This document shows, one piece after another, positions 16,090-23,773 of a DNA stretch of 37,809 bases. Position 1 is the stretch's first letter, and every line of letters begins with the position of its first letter. Source of the stretch: Kiloniellaceae bacterium (GTDB lineage Bacteria > Pseudomonadota > Alphaproteobacteria > Kiloniellales > J153); NCBI GenBank assembly GCA_021776055.1, contig JAJFGP010000030.1:1-37809 (forward strand), written 5' to 3'. The notes beneath the pieces were generated by a model. That model was given only the letters and a program-made list of their open reading frames with translations. It was not told the DNA's origin and ran no database searches. The translations under genes and the position numbers were made by a program.

Positions 16090-16920
16090 ATGAACCGAGT
16101 CCTTCTCGCCGGTCTGGTCTGGCTGCTTGCCAGCGGGGTTTTTGAGTCTACGGCCGCTCGCGCGGACGAGCGCCTGGTCCTGTCGTATGAGCTCTGGAAG
16201 GGCGGATTCCACGCATTAGACCTGGAAGCGGGGCTGTTACAGGGCGGCGAAGACTACAGCGTCAAATTCGCTGCCCGCACACGCGGCTTCATCGGTTGGA
16301 TATTTCCCTATCTCCTCGAAGGCGAAGCGGACGGCAAGTTGGCCGGGGCCGGCCCTCGGCCTAATCAATTCGCAACCCTGGCGCGGTCTGGCGATGATGA
16401 GAGCCGGCGTGCCATTTCCTATCTTGAGGATGGGTCTTTGCGCACCTGGAGCGACCCGCCACGCACCGCTGACGAGGATGAGGAGGCGGTGCCGGCGCAA
16501 ATGCGTGAGGACACCTTGGATCCGGCCAGCGCTATCCTTGCGGTGATCGATGCGGTTAGCCGGCAGGGTCAGTGCACCGGGGCCTATCCTGTTTATGACG
16601 GGGCTCGCCGCTATGACTTGAACGTCAGCCTTGTTGGCGAAAGTCCGTTAGCGCCAAGCCGCTATAACACCTATAGCGGCCCGGCGACGCTGTGCAGCGT
16701 GGCTGTCAACAAGCTGTCCGGTTTTCGCGACAAGGCGAAGAGAGGCGGTGTGCCCACCATTATCAAGGTTTGGTTGGCGCCAGTCGCCGGCGCGAAACCC
16801 GCGGTCCCCGTCCGTCTCGAAGGCAAAAGCGATCTGGGGAACCTGATGATTCATCTGGTTGACGCCAAGATTGAGCCCGACTCCGACACGGCTGCGCAAC
16901 GGAGATCGGCCGCCCGCTGA
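16090..16920 (+). CDS. DUF3108 protein, exported
   Basis: This is a 276-residue protein with an N-terminal signal peptide: basic start MNR, hydrophobic stretch LLAGLVWLLASGVF, and likely cleavage near ARA-DE at about residue 26. The mature part matches the DUF3108 pattern: a beta-rich body with YELWKGGFHALDLEAGL, FAARTRGFIGWIFPYLLEGEADG, DDESRRAISYLEDG, DPASAILAVIDAV and CTGAYPVYDGARRYDL. Function is unknown; members are predicted periplasmic or envelope proteins. It follows parC by 65 bp and seems to have its own promoter next to the start codon. bioY follows after 108 bp. Confidence 0.8.
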   Translation: MNRVLLAGLVWLLASGVFESTAARADERLVLSYELWKGGFHALDLEAGLLQGGEDYSVKFAARTRGFIGWIFPYLLEGEADGKLAGAGPRPNQFATLARSGDDESRRAISYLEDGSLRTWSDPPRTADEDEEAVPAQMREDTLDPASAILAVIDAVSRQGQCTGAYPVYDGARRYDLNVSLVGESPLAPSRYNTYSGPATLCSVAVNKLSGFRDKAKRGGVPTIIKVWLAPVAGAKPAVPVRLEGKSDLGNLMIHLVDAKIEPDSDTAAQRRSAAR

Positions 16921-16936
16921 GCCGCCCAATCTGGAT

Positions 16937-16965
16937 TTGCGTGCATCGCGCGCTTAGCTTATTCA
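16937..16965 (+). promoter_or_regulatory. Possible bioY promoter
   Basis: TTGCGT (16937-16942) and TATTCA (16960-16965) are spaced by 17 bp. Downstream, GGTTGGC (16977-16983) can pair with GCCGACC (16990-16996) as an RNA hairpin with one G-U pair. I see no BioR-type TTATNNATAA operator in the 108-bp gap. Confidence 0.3.
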
Positions 16966-17028
16966 ATTGCGTTATCGGTTGGCGTCGATGCCGACCCACC
17001 TGTTGTTTCATTTCCGGGGGAGGATGGG

Positions 17029-17640
17029 ATGTTTTCGCTAGCTGCCAATAGAAGCACTTTGGCCATGACTGTATGGCCGGTGGCCGGCGACGACCGTCCG
17101 GCCGCGCGGGTTGCGCGCCACGCTGTTTTGGCGGTGATAGGATCGCTGCTGCTGTGGGCATCCGCCAAGGTCCATGTGCCATTCTATCCGGTGCCCATGA
17201 CCATGCAGACCTTCGTCATCCTGGCGCTCGGCATGGCCTACGGCTGGCGGTTGGGCGCGGCGACCGTGCTTCTTTACTTGGCCGAAGGCGTCCTGGGCCT
17301 GCCGGTGTTCTCCGGGACGCCGGAAAAGGGGTTGGGCCTGGTCTATATGGCCGGCAGCACGGGTGGTTACCTGTTCGGCTTTATCCTTGCCGCGGCCGCC
17401 TGCGGTTGGCTGGCCGAGCGCGGATGGGGCCGCAGCATGGTCACCACAGGGGTGGCCATGATTATAGGTAATATATTGATTTATATACCGGGATTGCTCT
17501 GGCTTGGCACTCTGTTCGGATGGGATAAGCCAATCCTGGCTTGGGGTTTGACTCCCTTCATCCTGGGAGACGTAGCCAAGGTGGCGCTGGCAGTGGCAGT
17601 TTTGCCCTTGGCCTGGAGATTTGCCACCCCGCGGCGTTAG
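17029..17640 (+). CDS. bioY: Biotin transporter BioY
   Basis: BioY is the biotin-binding membrane component of ECF-type vitamin transport. It has 203 residues and about six hydrophobic segments. Family marks are VHVPFYPVPMTMQTFVILALG, GWRLGAATVLLYLAEGVLGLPVFSG, GSTGGYLFGFILAA and the late IGNILIYIPGLLWLG...WGLTPFILGDVAKVALA. A strong GGGGGAGG lies about 5 nt before ATG 17029. No bioM or bioN ATPase/transmembrane partner is in the window; solitary BioY proteins are known in alphaproteobacteria. A run at 17461-17487 is extremely AT-rich (3 G/C in 27 nt, three ATA codons), unlike the rest of the gene. Confidence 0.92.
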   Translation: MFSLAANRSTLAMTVWPVAGDDRPAARVARHAVLAVIGSLLLWASAKVHVPFYPVPMTMQTFVILALGMAYGWRLGAATVLLYLAEGVLGLPVFSGTPEKGLGLVYMAGSTGGYLFGFILAAAACGWLAERGWGRSMVTTGVAMIIGNILIYIPGLLWLGTLFGWDKPILAWGLTPFILGDVAKVALAVAVLPLAWRFATPRR

Positions 17641-17645
17641 CGGCA

Positions 17646-17674
17646 CTAGAGCATAATCCGACCAAACGGAACCG
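17646..17674 (+). repeat. Short dispersed repeat, copy 3
   Basis: The copy starts CTAGAGCATAATCCGACC and fills almost the whole 36-bp gap between the convergent bioY and bpt genes. It shares 16 identical bases with copy 2 (3685-3706, reverse) and the CTAGAGCAT core with copy 1 (697). Confidence 0.5.
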
Positions 17675-17676
17675 AG

Positions 17677-18435
17677 CTACGGCGCCAGCGTGTGCCAACC
17701 GTCAGGCCCGAGAGCTTCCAAGGGCCGAAACCGCGTCTTGTACGACATTTTCGGCGACTGCTCGATCCAATAGCCGAGATAGACGTAGGGTAAGCCGGCG
17801 TCCCGCGCGGCCTGGATGAGCCAGATGACCATGTAGGTCCCCAGTCCGCTCCGGGCCAGCTTAGGGTCGAAGAAGCTATAGACCGCCGAGGGGCCGTCGG
17901 GCAGCCAATCCGCCAGGCACGCGGCAACCAGCACGCCGTCCTCGTTGCGGAATTCGACCATGCGCGTATCGATGCGCGTGTGCTCGACCATGCCGCGATA
18001 GTCGGCAAAGGTCATGCCCTCCATCTCGCCGTCGTCGTGCCGGGCGTCGATGTAGTGGTTGAACAGTTGATATTGCTCAAGCGTCGCGCGCGCGGGCCGC
18101 AGTTCGGCGCACAGCGGGGCGTTCATGCGCACCACGCGGCGCAGCGAGCGGCCGGGGGTAAAGGCGCCTGCCGCCACCCGAACCGGGATACAGGCCGAAC
18201 AGCCCGAGCAAGCCGGCCGATAGGCGAAACCATGGCTGCGGCGGAATCCGGCGCGCGATAACACGCCGTAAAGGGCCGATCCCTGTGTGTCGCCAAGCTC
18301 GGTGATCAGCTTGCGCTCTCGCCGCCCCGGCAGGTAGGGGCAGCTGGATTCGGCCAGGACATAGTACCGCTGTACCGGCTGACTGGGCTCGTGCGGTGCT
18401 TGATTGCAAACAGTAAAGGCTGGGCCTTGTCGCAT
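17677..18435 (-). CDS. bpt: Aspartate/glutamate leucyltransferase or arginyltransferase (ATE/Bpt family)
   Basis: The enzyme transfers an amino acid from aminoacyl-tRNA to N-terminal acidic residues, marking proteins for ClpS/ClpAP degradation. From ATG 18435 it has 252 residues, near the usual length; an in-frame TTG at 18489 would add 18 residues without family similarity. N-terminal marks are SSCPYLPGRRERKLITEL and GFRRSHGFAYRPACSGCSACIPVRV with the cysteine cluster, and C-terminal marks are YSFFDPKLARSGLGTYMVIWLIQ and YVYLGYWIEQSPKMSYKTRFRPLE. Residues for choosing Leu-tRNA or Arg-tRNA cannot be judged by eye. It follows the RDD gene on the same strand and converges on bioY. Confidence 0.9.
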   Translation of the reverse strand: MRQGPAFTVCNQAPHEPSQPVQRYYVLAESSCPYLPGRRERKLITELGDTQGSALYGVLSRAGFRRSHGFAYRPACSGCSACIPVRVAAGAFTPGRSLRRVVRMNAPLCAELRPARATLEQYQLFNHYIDARHDDGEMEGMTFADYRGMVEHTRIDTRMVEFRNEDGVLVAACLADWLPDGPSAVYSFFDPKLARSGLGTYMVIWLIQAARDAGLPYVYLGYWIEQSPKMSYKTRFRPLEALGPDGWHTLAP

Positions 18436-18499
18436 GACGGCGGCGATTATCGCAGCATGACCTGGGGTCAGGCCAGACTCCAATTCCAAGCTGCGAATT

Positions 18500-19018
18500 C
18501 TAGTTTACGTCTGGCCCGGATCCCGCCCGCCGCAGCACGATCGTTCCGGCGAGAGTGTCGTGCAGGGTTCGCTGGCGGTCGTTGAAAAGGGCGACGATGA
18601 GGACCAGGGACGCGGTCAGGCCCACGCTGAGGTAGAAGAGCACCGTGGCGAGAAAGGCCTGCACGTATTCCGGCTGCCTCCCCGTCAGGCTCCACATCTC
18701 CAAGTCAAAGAGGCGCATACCCGGCGTTGCCCCTCGACTGCCCAAAAAATAGGTGTGGTAGCACACCGGAATAAGCCCGATGACAATGATACCGACCGGA
18801 ATAAGCAGACCGAAGGTCATCGCCCCCAAGATGCCAAAGGCCACCCAGGCGGCTGTGGAGAGTATGGCGATCGCCACCACATCGGCAACGTAGGCGAGCA
18901 CCCGGCGAATAAGCAAACCCTCGTAAAGGGCTGGTTTATCCTGTGGGTGAGGTGGCCCATCGCTCCAGTCGGCGGCACCGAGCCGGAGACTGGGTAGGCT
19001 GCTGCTATGGTTGGCCAT
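18500..19018 (-). CDS. RDD family membrane protein
   Basis: This is an inner-membrane protein of the RDD family (DUF805-like size, function unknown). From ATG 19018 it has 172 residues; ATG 19030 is an alternative and fits equally well with the GGATGGGG stretch upstream. The family signature is IRRVLAYVADVVAIAILSTAAW (Arg and Asp pair), then GRRGATPGMRLFDLEMW-type sequence (here GSRGATPGMRLFDLEMW) and the closing DRQRTLHDTLAGTIVLRR. Three hydrophobic segments are visible. It lies between motB and bpt. The upstream gap holds a promoter-like sequence, so it is probably transcribed separately from motAB. Confidence 0.85.
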   Translation of the reverse strand: MANHSSSLPSLRLGAADWSDGPPHPQDKPALYEGLLIRRVLAYVADVVAIAILSTAAWVAFGILGAMTFGLLIPVGIIVIGLIPVCYHTYFLGSRGATPGMRLFDLEMWSLTGRQPEYVQAFLATVLFYLSVGLTASLVLIVALFNDRQRTLHDTLAGTIVLRRAGSGPDVN

Positions 19019-19052
19019 CGGGGACCCCATCCTAGAAAAGACAGATGGTATG

Positions 19053-19081
19053 CAGATAGGGGTCTGAGGTGCCGATGGCAA
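19053..19081 (-). promoter_or_regulatory. Predicted promoter of the RDD/bpt pair
   Basis: On the minus strand TTGCCA (19081-19076) and TATCTG (19058-19053) are 17 bp apart, with the start of transcription expected near 19046, before the RDD start codons at 19030/19018. Confidence 0.4.
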
Positions 19082-19114
19082 GCGCACTTGGCGCCCGGCC
19101 TGGGTCGAGCGATT

Positions 19115-20134
19115 CTATTGAGCCGAGTCGGGGACCTGGCCGGGAACCTGGCCCGACTGGATGCGCAAGTCCGATGCGCCTGGCGCCCGCGTCCCTGGCT
19201 CGTTCCGCAGGAGAATAAAAGATATGCGGCGGTTGCGGGGCGAGTTCGGGTCGTCCTCGTCCAGGTGCTCCTGGTCGGCGCGGCCGGCGACCGCGGCGAT
19301 GCGATCCTGCGGTAGTCCAGCCTCGATGAGGCCGCGCCGCGCTGAGTTGGCACGATCCGTGGAAAGTTCCCAGTTTGTATAGCCGTCTGAGTTTTGGAAG
19401 GGCACCGAGTCCGTGTGACCCTTGATGGAGACCCGCTGCGGCATCTGTTTGATCACGTCGACGACGAGGGCCAGCAGCTTCTTTGTGTGATCGAACATGT
19501 CGGCGCTACCCGAGGAGAACATGGATTCGCCGGCTTCGTCGACGAGCTGAATGCGCAGACCTTCCTCGGTTTCGTCGATGATCAGGTTGTTGACCATGCT
19601 GCGCAGCTCCGGGATATTGTCGATGGCTTGGCGTAGGGCCTGCTCGGCGGCGGCGAATTGCTCCTCTTCCCGTTGCGAGAGGAAGGCTTCGAGGGCCGTA
19701 TCCTCTTCGGGTTCCTGTGCGCCTTCGGCGACGCCGCCAGGACCCGTCTCATCGGGCGCTACGGTCTCGTCGGGATCGCCGGTGTTATCCCAATCCGGCG
19801 GGGTGGCCGGTATCTCGATCGCCACGCCGACGGGCGTTTGATCGTTCGGCTTAGCGCCTTCCTTGCTGAACGTGCGTCCGCCCATGATGCCGCCGGAACC
19901 ACTCGTCGACCGCGAGACGCTGGATGGGGCGAAGTAGTCGGCGATGCCCAGCTTCTGCTCGTCGGTGGTCGCCTGGAGCAGCCACAACAACAGGAAAAAC
20001 GCCATCATGGCAGTCACGAAATCGGCGTAGGCGACCTTCCAAGCGCCACCGTGGTGGGCGTCGTGGCCGCCTTTCTTCACCCGCTTGATGATGATCGGGG
20101 CGGTTTTGTTGTCTTCTTTTTCTTTTTCGGCCAT
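19115..20134 (-). CDS. motB: Flagellar motor stator protein MotB
   Basis: MotB anchors the stator to peptidoglycan and carries the proton-binding aspartate of the flagellar motor. It has 339 residues. The N-terminal plug region is charged, followed by WKVAYADFVTAMMAFFLLLWLL with the essential Asp38 in the only transmembrane helix. A long acidic linker (about 95-165) precedes the OmpA-like peptidoglycan-binding domain with VSIKGHTDSVPF, NWELSTDRANSARRGLIEAGLP and RNRRISFIL. The partner motA is 29 bp upstream. No other flagellar genes are in the window. The linker is rich in Asp, Glu, Pro and Gly. Confidence 0.95.
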   Translation of the reverse strand: MAEKEKEDNKTAPIIIKRVKKGGHDAHHGGAWKVAYADFVTAMMAFFLLLWLLQATTDEQKLGIADYFAPSSVSRSTSGSGGIMGGRTFSKEGAKPNDQTPVGVAIEIPATPPDWDNTGDPDETVAPDETGPGGVAEGAQEPEEDTALEAFLSQREEEQFAAAEQALRQAIDNIPELRSMVNNLIIDETEEGLRIQLVDEAGESMFSSGSADMFDHTKKLLALVVDVIKQMPQRVSIKGHTDSVPFQNSDGYTNWELSTDRANSARRGLIEAGLPQDRIAAVAGRADQEHLDEDDPNSPRNRRISFILLRNEPGTRAPGASDLRIQSGQVPGQVPDSAQ

Positions 20135-20163
20135 GGACTATGCGCCTGGGTTCAAGGCGCCGA

Positions 20164-21030
20164 TCAGGCGGCGACCGGAGGCAGGGATTCGAACGATTCT
20201 TCCAACTCGCTGAAACCGGGGCGGACATCGGTAGAGAGGGTCTTGCGCGCGAACTCCACTGAAATGGCTGGCGGGTGGCCGGCGATATGGGCCAGGATGC
20301 CGGCCTTCATGCACTCGTACATGCGCCCATCCGCCTCGATGATGTTCTTAAGGGCGGTGGCAATGGGGGCGACGAATCCATAGGCCAGATAGATACCCAG
20401 GAAAGTTCCCACCAGCGCCGCGCCGATCAAGCCGCCAAGGATCTCTGGCGGCTCGGTGATTGAAGCCATGGTCTTGATGACCCCCAGCACCGCCGCCACG
20501 ATGCCCAGTGCCGGCAGACCATCGGCCATGGTCTGGAGGGCGGAGGCAACGGCCAATTCCTCCTTGTGGTGCGCGTCCAGATCCTGGTCCATCAGCGCCT
20601 CCAACTCGTGCGGGTTCTCGCTGCCCATGGTCAAAAGGCGCAGGTAGTCGCACAGGAATTGCATCACGTGGTGATCGGCCAATATCTTGGGGTAGTTGGC
20701 GAACAGCTCGCTTTCTTCCGGCTCCTCGATGTGCTTCTCGATCGCCAGGTTGCCCTTGCTGCGCGCCAGCTTGAAGATCTGGTAGAGCAGACTAAGCACC
20801 TCCACATAGCCGTCCTTGCCATGTTTCGGCCCCTTGACGACGCGGCCAAGACCCGCGCCCGAGCCTTTAAGGATTGTCATGGTGTTGCTCGTAAGAAAGG
20901 CGCCGACAGCGGCGCCACCGATGATCACGAGCTCGAAAGGCTGGAACAGAACAGCCATCTTCCCGCCCATGGCCATGTAGCCGCCAAAGACCATGACCAC
21001 CACCAAGACGCTTCCGATACCGACTAGCAT
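20164..21030 (-). CDS. motA: Flagellar motor stator protein MotA
   Basis: MotA forms the proton channel of the stator with MotB and contacts the rotor. It has 288 residues with four hydrophobic segments: about 2-22, 33-50, 170-192 and 203-225. Conserved features are DGLPALGIVAAVLGVIKTM with its proline and GIYLAYGFVAPIATALK with the second conserved proline. The cytoplasmic loop between helices 2 and 3 is long and charged (GPKHGKDGYVEVLSLLYQIF...HHVMQFLCDYLRLL), as expected for rotor contact. A CtrA-type box lies 52-68 bp before its ATG. Confidence 0.95.
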   Translation of the reverse strand: MLVGIGSVLVVVMVFGGYMAMGGKMAVLFQPFELVIIGGAAVGAFLTSNTMTILKGSGAGLGRVVKGPKHGKDGYVEVLSLLYQIFKLARSKGNLAIEKHIEEPEESELFANYPKILADHHVMQFLCDYLRLLTMGSENPHELEALMDQDLDAHHKEELAVASALQTMADGLPALGIVAAVLGVIKTMASITEPPEILGGLIGAALVGTFLGIYLAYGFVAPIATALKNIIEADGRMYECMKAGILAHIAGHPPAISVEFARKTLSTDVRPGFSELEESFESLPPVAA

Positions 21031-21061
21031 TTTCCGCCCGCAAACCCTTCTAAATCAACGC

Positions 21062-21074
21062 CCGCATTGTGCGG
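21062..21074. promoter_or_regulatory. Small hairpin upstream of motA
   Basis: CCGCA-TTG-TGCGG is a perfect 5-bp inverted repeat between the CtrA-type box and the motA start. It may be part of the leader. Function unknown. Confidence 0.25.
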
Positions 21075-21081
21075 ATTTGGA

Positions 21082-21098
21082 GTTAAGAAGGATTTAAC
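21082..21098 (-). promoter_or_regulatory. CtrA-type binding site upstream of motA
   Basis: GTTAA-N7-TTAAC, with N7 being GAAGGAT on the plus strand, matches the full CtrA consensus TTAA-N7-TTAAC in both orientations. It lies 52-68 bp upstream of the motA ATG and downstream of the cystathionine lyase stop. CtrA is the alphaproteobacterial response regulator that controls motility and, in some species, the cell cycle. The match is seen directly; binding is inferred. Confidence 0.6.
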
Positions 21099-21144
21099 CA
21101 GACTAACCGGGGCTTTAAGCCGGGTTGGCGGGTTGGGCGGTGGC

Positions 21145-22326
21145 TTACTTCAGGGCCTGCTCCAGATCGGCGATCAGATCGTCCGCCGCCTCGATGCCAA
21201 CGGATAGGCGGATCAGGGAATCGCTGACCCCCAGACTGGCCCGGATATCGGCCGGGATGGAGGCGTGGGTCATGATGGCCGGGTGCTCGATCAGGCTTTC
21301 GACGCCGCCTAGGCTCTCGGCCAGGGCAAAAACCTCGACCCGCTCCAGGAACCGCCGGGCCTCGGGAAGGCCGCCCTTGAGAATGACCGTGACCATGCCG
21401 CCATAGGAGGCCATCTGGCGCTTGGCTAGGGCATGCTGTGGGTGGCTGGCCAGACCCGGATAGTAGACTCGTTCGACCTTCGGGTGTGCCTCCATATATT
21501 CGGCTATGGCCTGAGCGTTGCTGCAATGCCGCTCCATGCGCACCGCCAAGGTCTTCAGGCCACGCAACGCCAGAAAGCTGTCGAATGGACCCTGTACGGC
21601 GCCCACGGCATTCTGTAGGTGGGCCAGGCGGTCGACCAAATCGGGGTTTTCATTGACTACCAACACACCGCCGACCATGTCGGAATGGCCGTTCAGATAC
21701 TTGGTCGCCGAGTGCATGACGATATCGAATCCCAACTCCAACGGGCGCTGTACCCACGGGGTTGCAAAGGTGTTGTCGCAGGCGGCCAGAATGCCGCGAC
21801 GGCGGGCAAAGTTGGCGATTGCCTCCAGGTCCGCCAGCTTGAGCAGCGGGTTGGTGGGGCTCTCGACCCAGATCAAGCCGGTATCCGGCCGCGCCGCGGC
21901 CTCGATGGCCGACAGGTCGGATAGATCGACGAAGCTGAAGTTATGTCCGGCCGAGCGCCGGCGGACGTTCTCGAACAGCCGGTAACTGCCGCCGTAGATG
22001 TCGTCCACGGCGATCACGTGGCTGCCGGCATCCAAAAGCTCCAGCGCCGTGGCCATGGCCGCCATGCCCGAGGCGAAGGCGAACCCGGCGCTGCCACTTT
22101 CCAGATCGGCCACGCAACGCTCATAGGCCATGCGCGTCGGATTTTGTGTCCGGCTGTACTCGTAGCCCTTATGGACACCAGGGCTTTCCTGGACGTAGGT
22201 CGAGGTGGCGTAGATGGGTTGCATAATCGCGCCGGTGCTTGGGTCCGGCGACTGGCCGGCGTGGATCGCTCGGGTGGCGAACTGTGGTCGATTTTGCCCC
22301 CGGGTCTTGTTGCTCATTTCGTTCAT
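21145..22326 (-). CDS. Cystathionine gamma-lyase/synthase family PLP enzyme
   Basis: This is a 393-residue Cys/Met-metabolism PLP enzyme. Visible marks are YEYSRTQNPTRMAYE (substrate/PLP phosphate binding), FASGMAAM, DDIYGGSYRLF (stacking Tyr), WVESPTNP, ACDNTFATP and the PLP lysine in HSATKYLNGHSDMVGG (Lys209). The late SLGGVESLIEHPAIMTH is typical of the lyase/synthase branch. Its ATG overlaps the cbs stop by four bases (ATGA), so cystathionine gamma-lyase in reverse transsulfuration is the best reading; cystathionine gamma-synthase (MetB) or beta-lyase cannot be excluded from sequence alone. A second ATG at 22317 is possible. Confidence 0.88.
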   Translation of the reverse strand: MNEMSNKTRGQNRPQFATRAIHAGQSPDPSTGAIMQPIYATSTYVQESPGVHKGYEYSRTQNPTRMAYERCVADLESGSAGFAFASGMAAMATALELLDAGSHVIAVDDIYGGSYRLFENVRRRSAGHNFSFVDLSDLSAIEAAARPDTGLIWVESPTNPLLKLADLEAIANFARRRGILAACDNTFATPWVQRPLELGFDIVMHSATKYLNGHSDMVGGVLVVNENPDLVDRLAHLQNAVGAVQGPFDSFLALRGLKTLAVRMERHCSNAQAIAEYMEAHPKVERVYYPGLASHPQHALAKRQMASYGGMVTVILKGGLPEARRFLERVEVFALAESLGGVESLIEHPAIMTHASIPADIRASLGVSDSLIRLSVGIEAADDLIADLEQALK

Positions 22327-23720
22327 CGCATCCGCCGCCGTAAGTGGTTGAGTAAATCGATTCGGGTAATCAGGCCGAGAAAATGACCATCGTCAACGAC
22401 CATGGCCACGTAGCCGTCGTCGAAGATCGGTAACAAGGATTCGATCGGTTGATCGGCCGTGAGCGTCTGAACACGTGCCGTCATGGCGCTGCTCACCGGT
22501 TCCTTGAAATGCGCCTCGTCGCCGACCACGGCAAGCAGGATATCGCTCTCGTCGATGATGCCCACCGCCTGATCGTCACCGTCAAGGACCGGAATCTGCG
22601 AAATGTCATAGAGCTTCATGCGCCCATAGGCGATCAACAACGTATCGTCGGGCCGGACGGTGACCGTGGCATGTTCGGCATGCCGGCGGGCAATCAAATC
22701 GCGCAGATCGCCATATTGTTCGCGTTCGATGAAACCTTGGTCGAGCATCCAATAATCGTTGTACATCTTCGACAGGTATTTGTTACCGCTGTCGCAAACG
22801 AAGGTGACGACGCGCTTGGCTTCGGTCTGGGCCTGGCAGTGGCGCAGGGCAGCCGCGATCAAGGTACCGGTGGAGGAGCCGGCGAGGATACCCTCCTTGG
22901 CGAGCAATTCGCGTGTCGTCTGGAACGCCTCGCGGTCGGAAACGGTATAGGCCGTCTTCACCGCCGTCAGATCGGCGACCGGTGGCAGAAAATCCTCGCC
23001 GATGCCTTCTACCAGCCACGAGCCCACGTCGGTGCTTAATTCGCCGGTCGCTACATACTCGGCCAGGATAGAGCCTTCCGGATCGGCCAGGACCATCTCG
23101 GCCTTCGGCGCCACCTTGGCGAAATAACGGGCTAGCCCGGTGATGGTCCCGCCGGACCCGACGCCGCAAACGACGGCGTCCAGGTTATGGTCCATCTGCT
23201 CCCAGATCTCCGGCCCGGTGGTCGTCTCGTGGGCGTATGGGTTGGCCGGGTTGGCGAACTGATTCACATAGAAGGCGCCGGTCTCCTTGGCGATACGCTC
23301 GGCCATGTCCTGGTAGTATTCCGGATGGCCCTTGCCCACGTCCGAGCGGGTCAAGAACACCTCGGCGCCTAGCGCCTTGAGGTGGAAAATTTTCTCCTGC
23401 GCCATCTTGTCGGGCACGACGATGATCAGTTTCAGGCCCAGTTGCGCCGCCACCAGGGCCAGGCCCAGGCCGGTGTTGCCGGCGGTCGCTTCGATCAGCG
23501 TACCCCCCGGCTTGACCGAGCCGTCGCGCAGCGCCGCCTCGATCATGGAACGGCCGATGCGGTCCTTAATCGAGCCGCCCGGATTTTGATTTTCCAGCTT
23601 CAAGAAAAGCTTACAAGGCCCTGTATCCAGGTGCTTTACCTCGATCAACGGCGTGTTACCGATGCTCTCCATGACGGACTTGAAAACCGGTGCGGCCACG
23701 GTCGCTCCTTGCGTTGCCAT
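22323..23720 (-). CDS. cbs: Cystathionine beta-synthase with C-terminal CBS domain pair
   Basis: The enzyme condenses serine and homocysteine to cystathionine. It has 465 residues. The fold-II PLP domain has SIGNTPLIEVKHL, the PLP lysine in NPGGSIKDR (Lys52), EATAGNTGLGLALVAA and the glycine loop VGSGGTITGLARY. After about residue 340, two CBS repeats follow (HATVTVRPDDTLLIAYGRM...VGIIDESDIL and ARVQTLTADQPIESLLPIFDDGYVAMVV...LGLITRIDLL), a usual site for ligand control. No N-terminal haem-binding extension is present, as in other bacterial forms. Cysteine synthase activity is an alternative, but the two CBS repeats and the overlapping lyase gene support CBS. ilvA lies 53 bp upstream. Confidence 0.92.
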   Translation of the reverse strand: MATQGATVAAPVFKSVMESIGNTPLIEVKHLDTGPCKLFLKLENQNPGGSIKDRIGRSMIEAALRDGSVKPGGTLIEATAGNTGLGLALVAAQLGLKLIIVVPDKMAQEKIFHLKALGAEVFLTRSDVGKGHPEYYQDMAERIAKETGAFYVNQFANPANPYAHETTTGPEIWEQMDHNLDAVVCGVGSGGTITGLARYFAKVAPKAEMVLADPEGSILAEYVATGELSTDVGSWLVEGIGEDFLPPVADLTAVKTAYTVSDREAFQTTRELLAKEGILAGSSTGTLIAAALRHCQAQTEAKRVVTFVCDSGNKYLSKMYNDYWMLDQGFIEREQYGDLRDLIARRHAEHATVTVRPDDTLLIAYGRMKLYDISQIPVLDGDDQAVGIIDESDILLAVVGDEAHFKEPVSSAMTARVQTLTADQPIESLLPIFDDGYVAMVVDDGHFLGLITRIDLLNHLRRRMR

Positions 23721-23773
23721 GTTCTTGGATATTTGGCCGCTACACTGACGCCCGCAAGTCCTATGGGCAAGCC

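Noticed and set aside
18454-18470. AGCATGACCT near the bpt start as a fourth copy of the dispersed repeat
   Set aside because: Only 10 bases match copy 1 and the CTAG part is absent. The neighbouring TGACC-TGG-GGTCA palindrome explains much of the local symmetry.
18436-18489. Longer bpt start at TTG 18489
   Set aside because: The extra 18 residues show no similarity to the family, and the ATG at 18435 gives the usual length.
20180-20196. GGGATTCGAACG resembling a tRNA T-arm
   Set aside because: It lies within the motA coding sequence and encodes part of the conserved C-terminal tail; no tRNA arms surround it.
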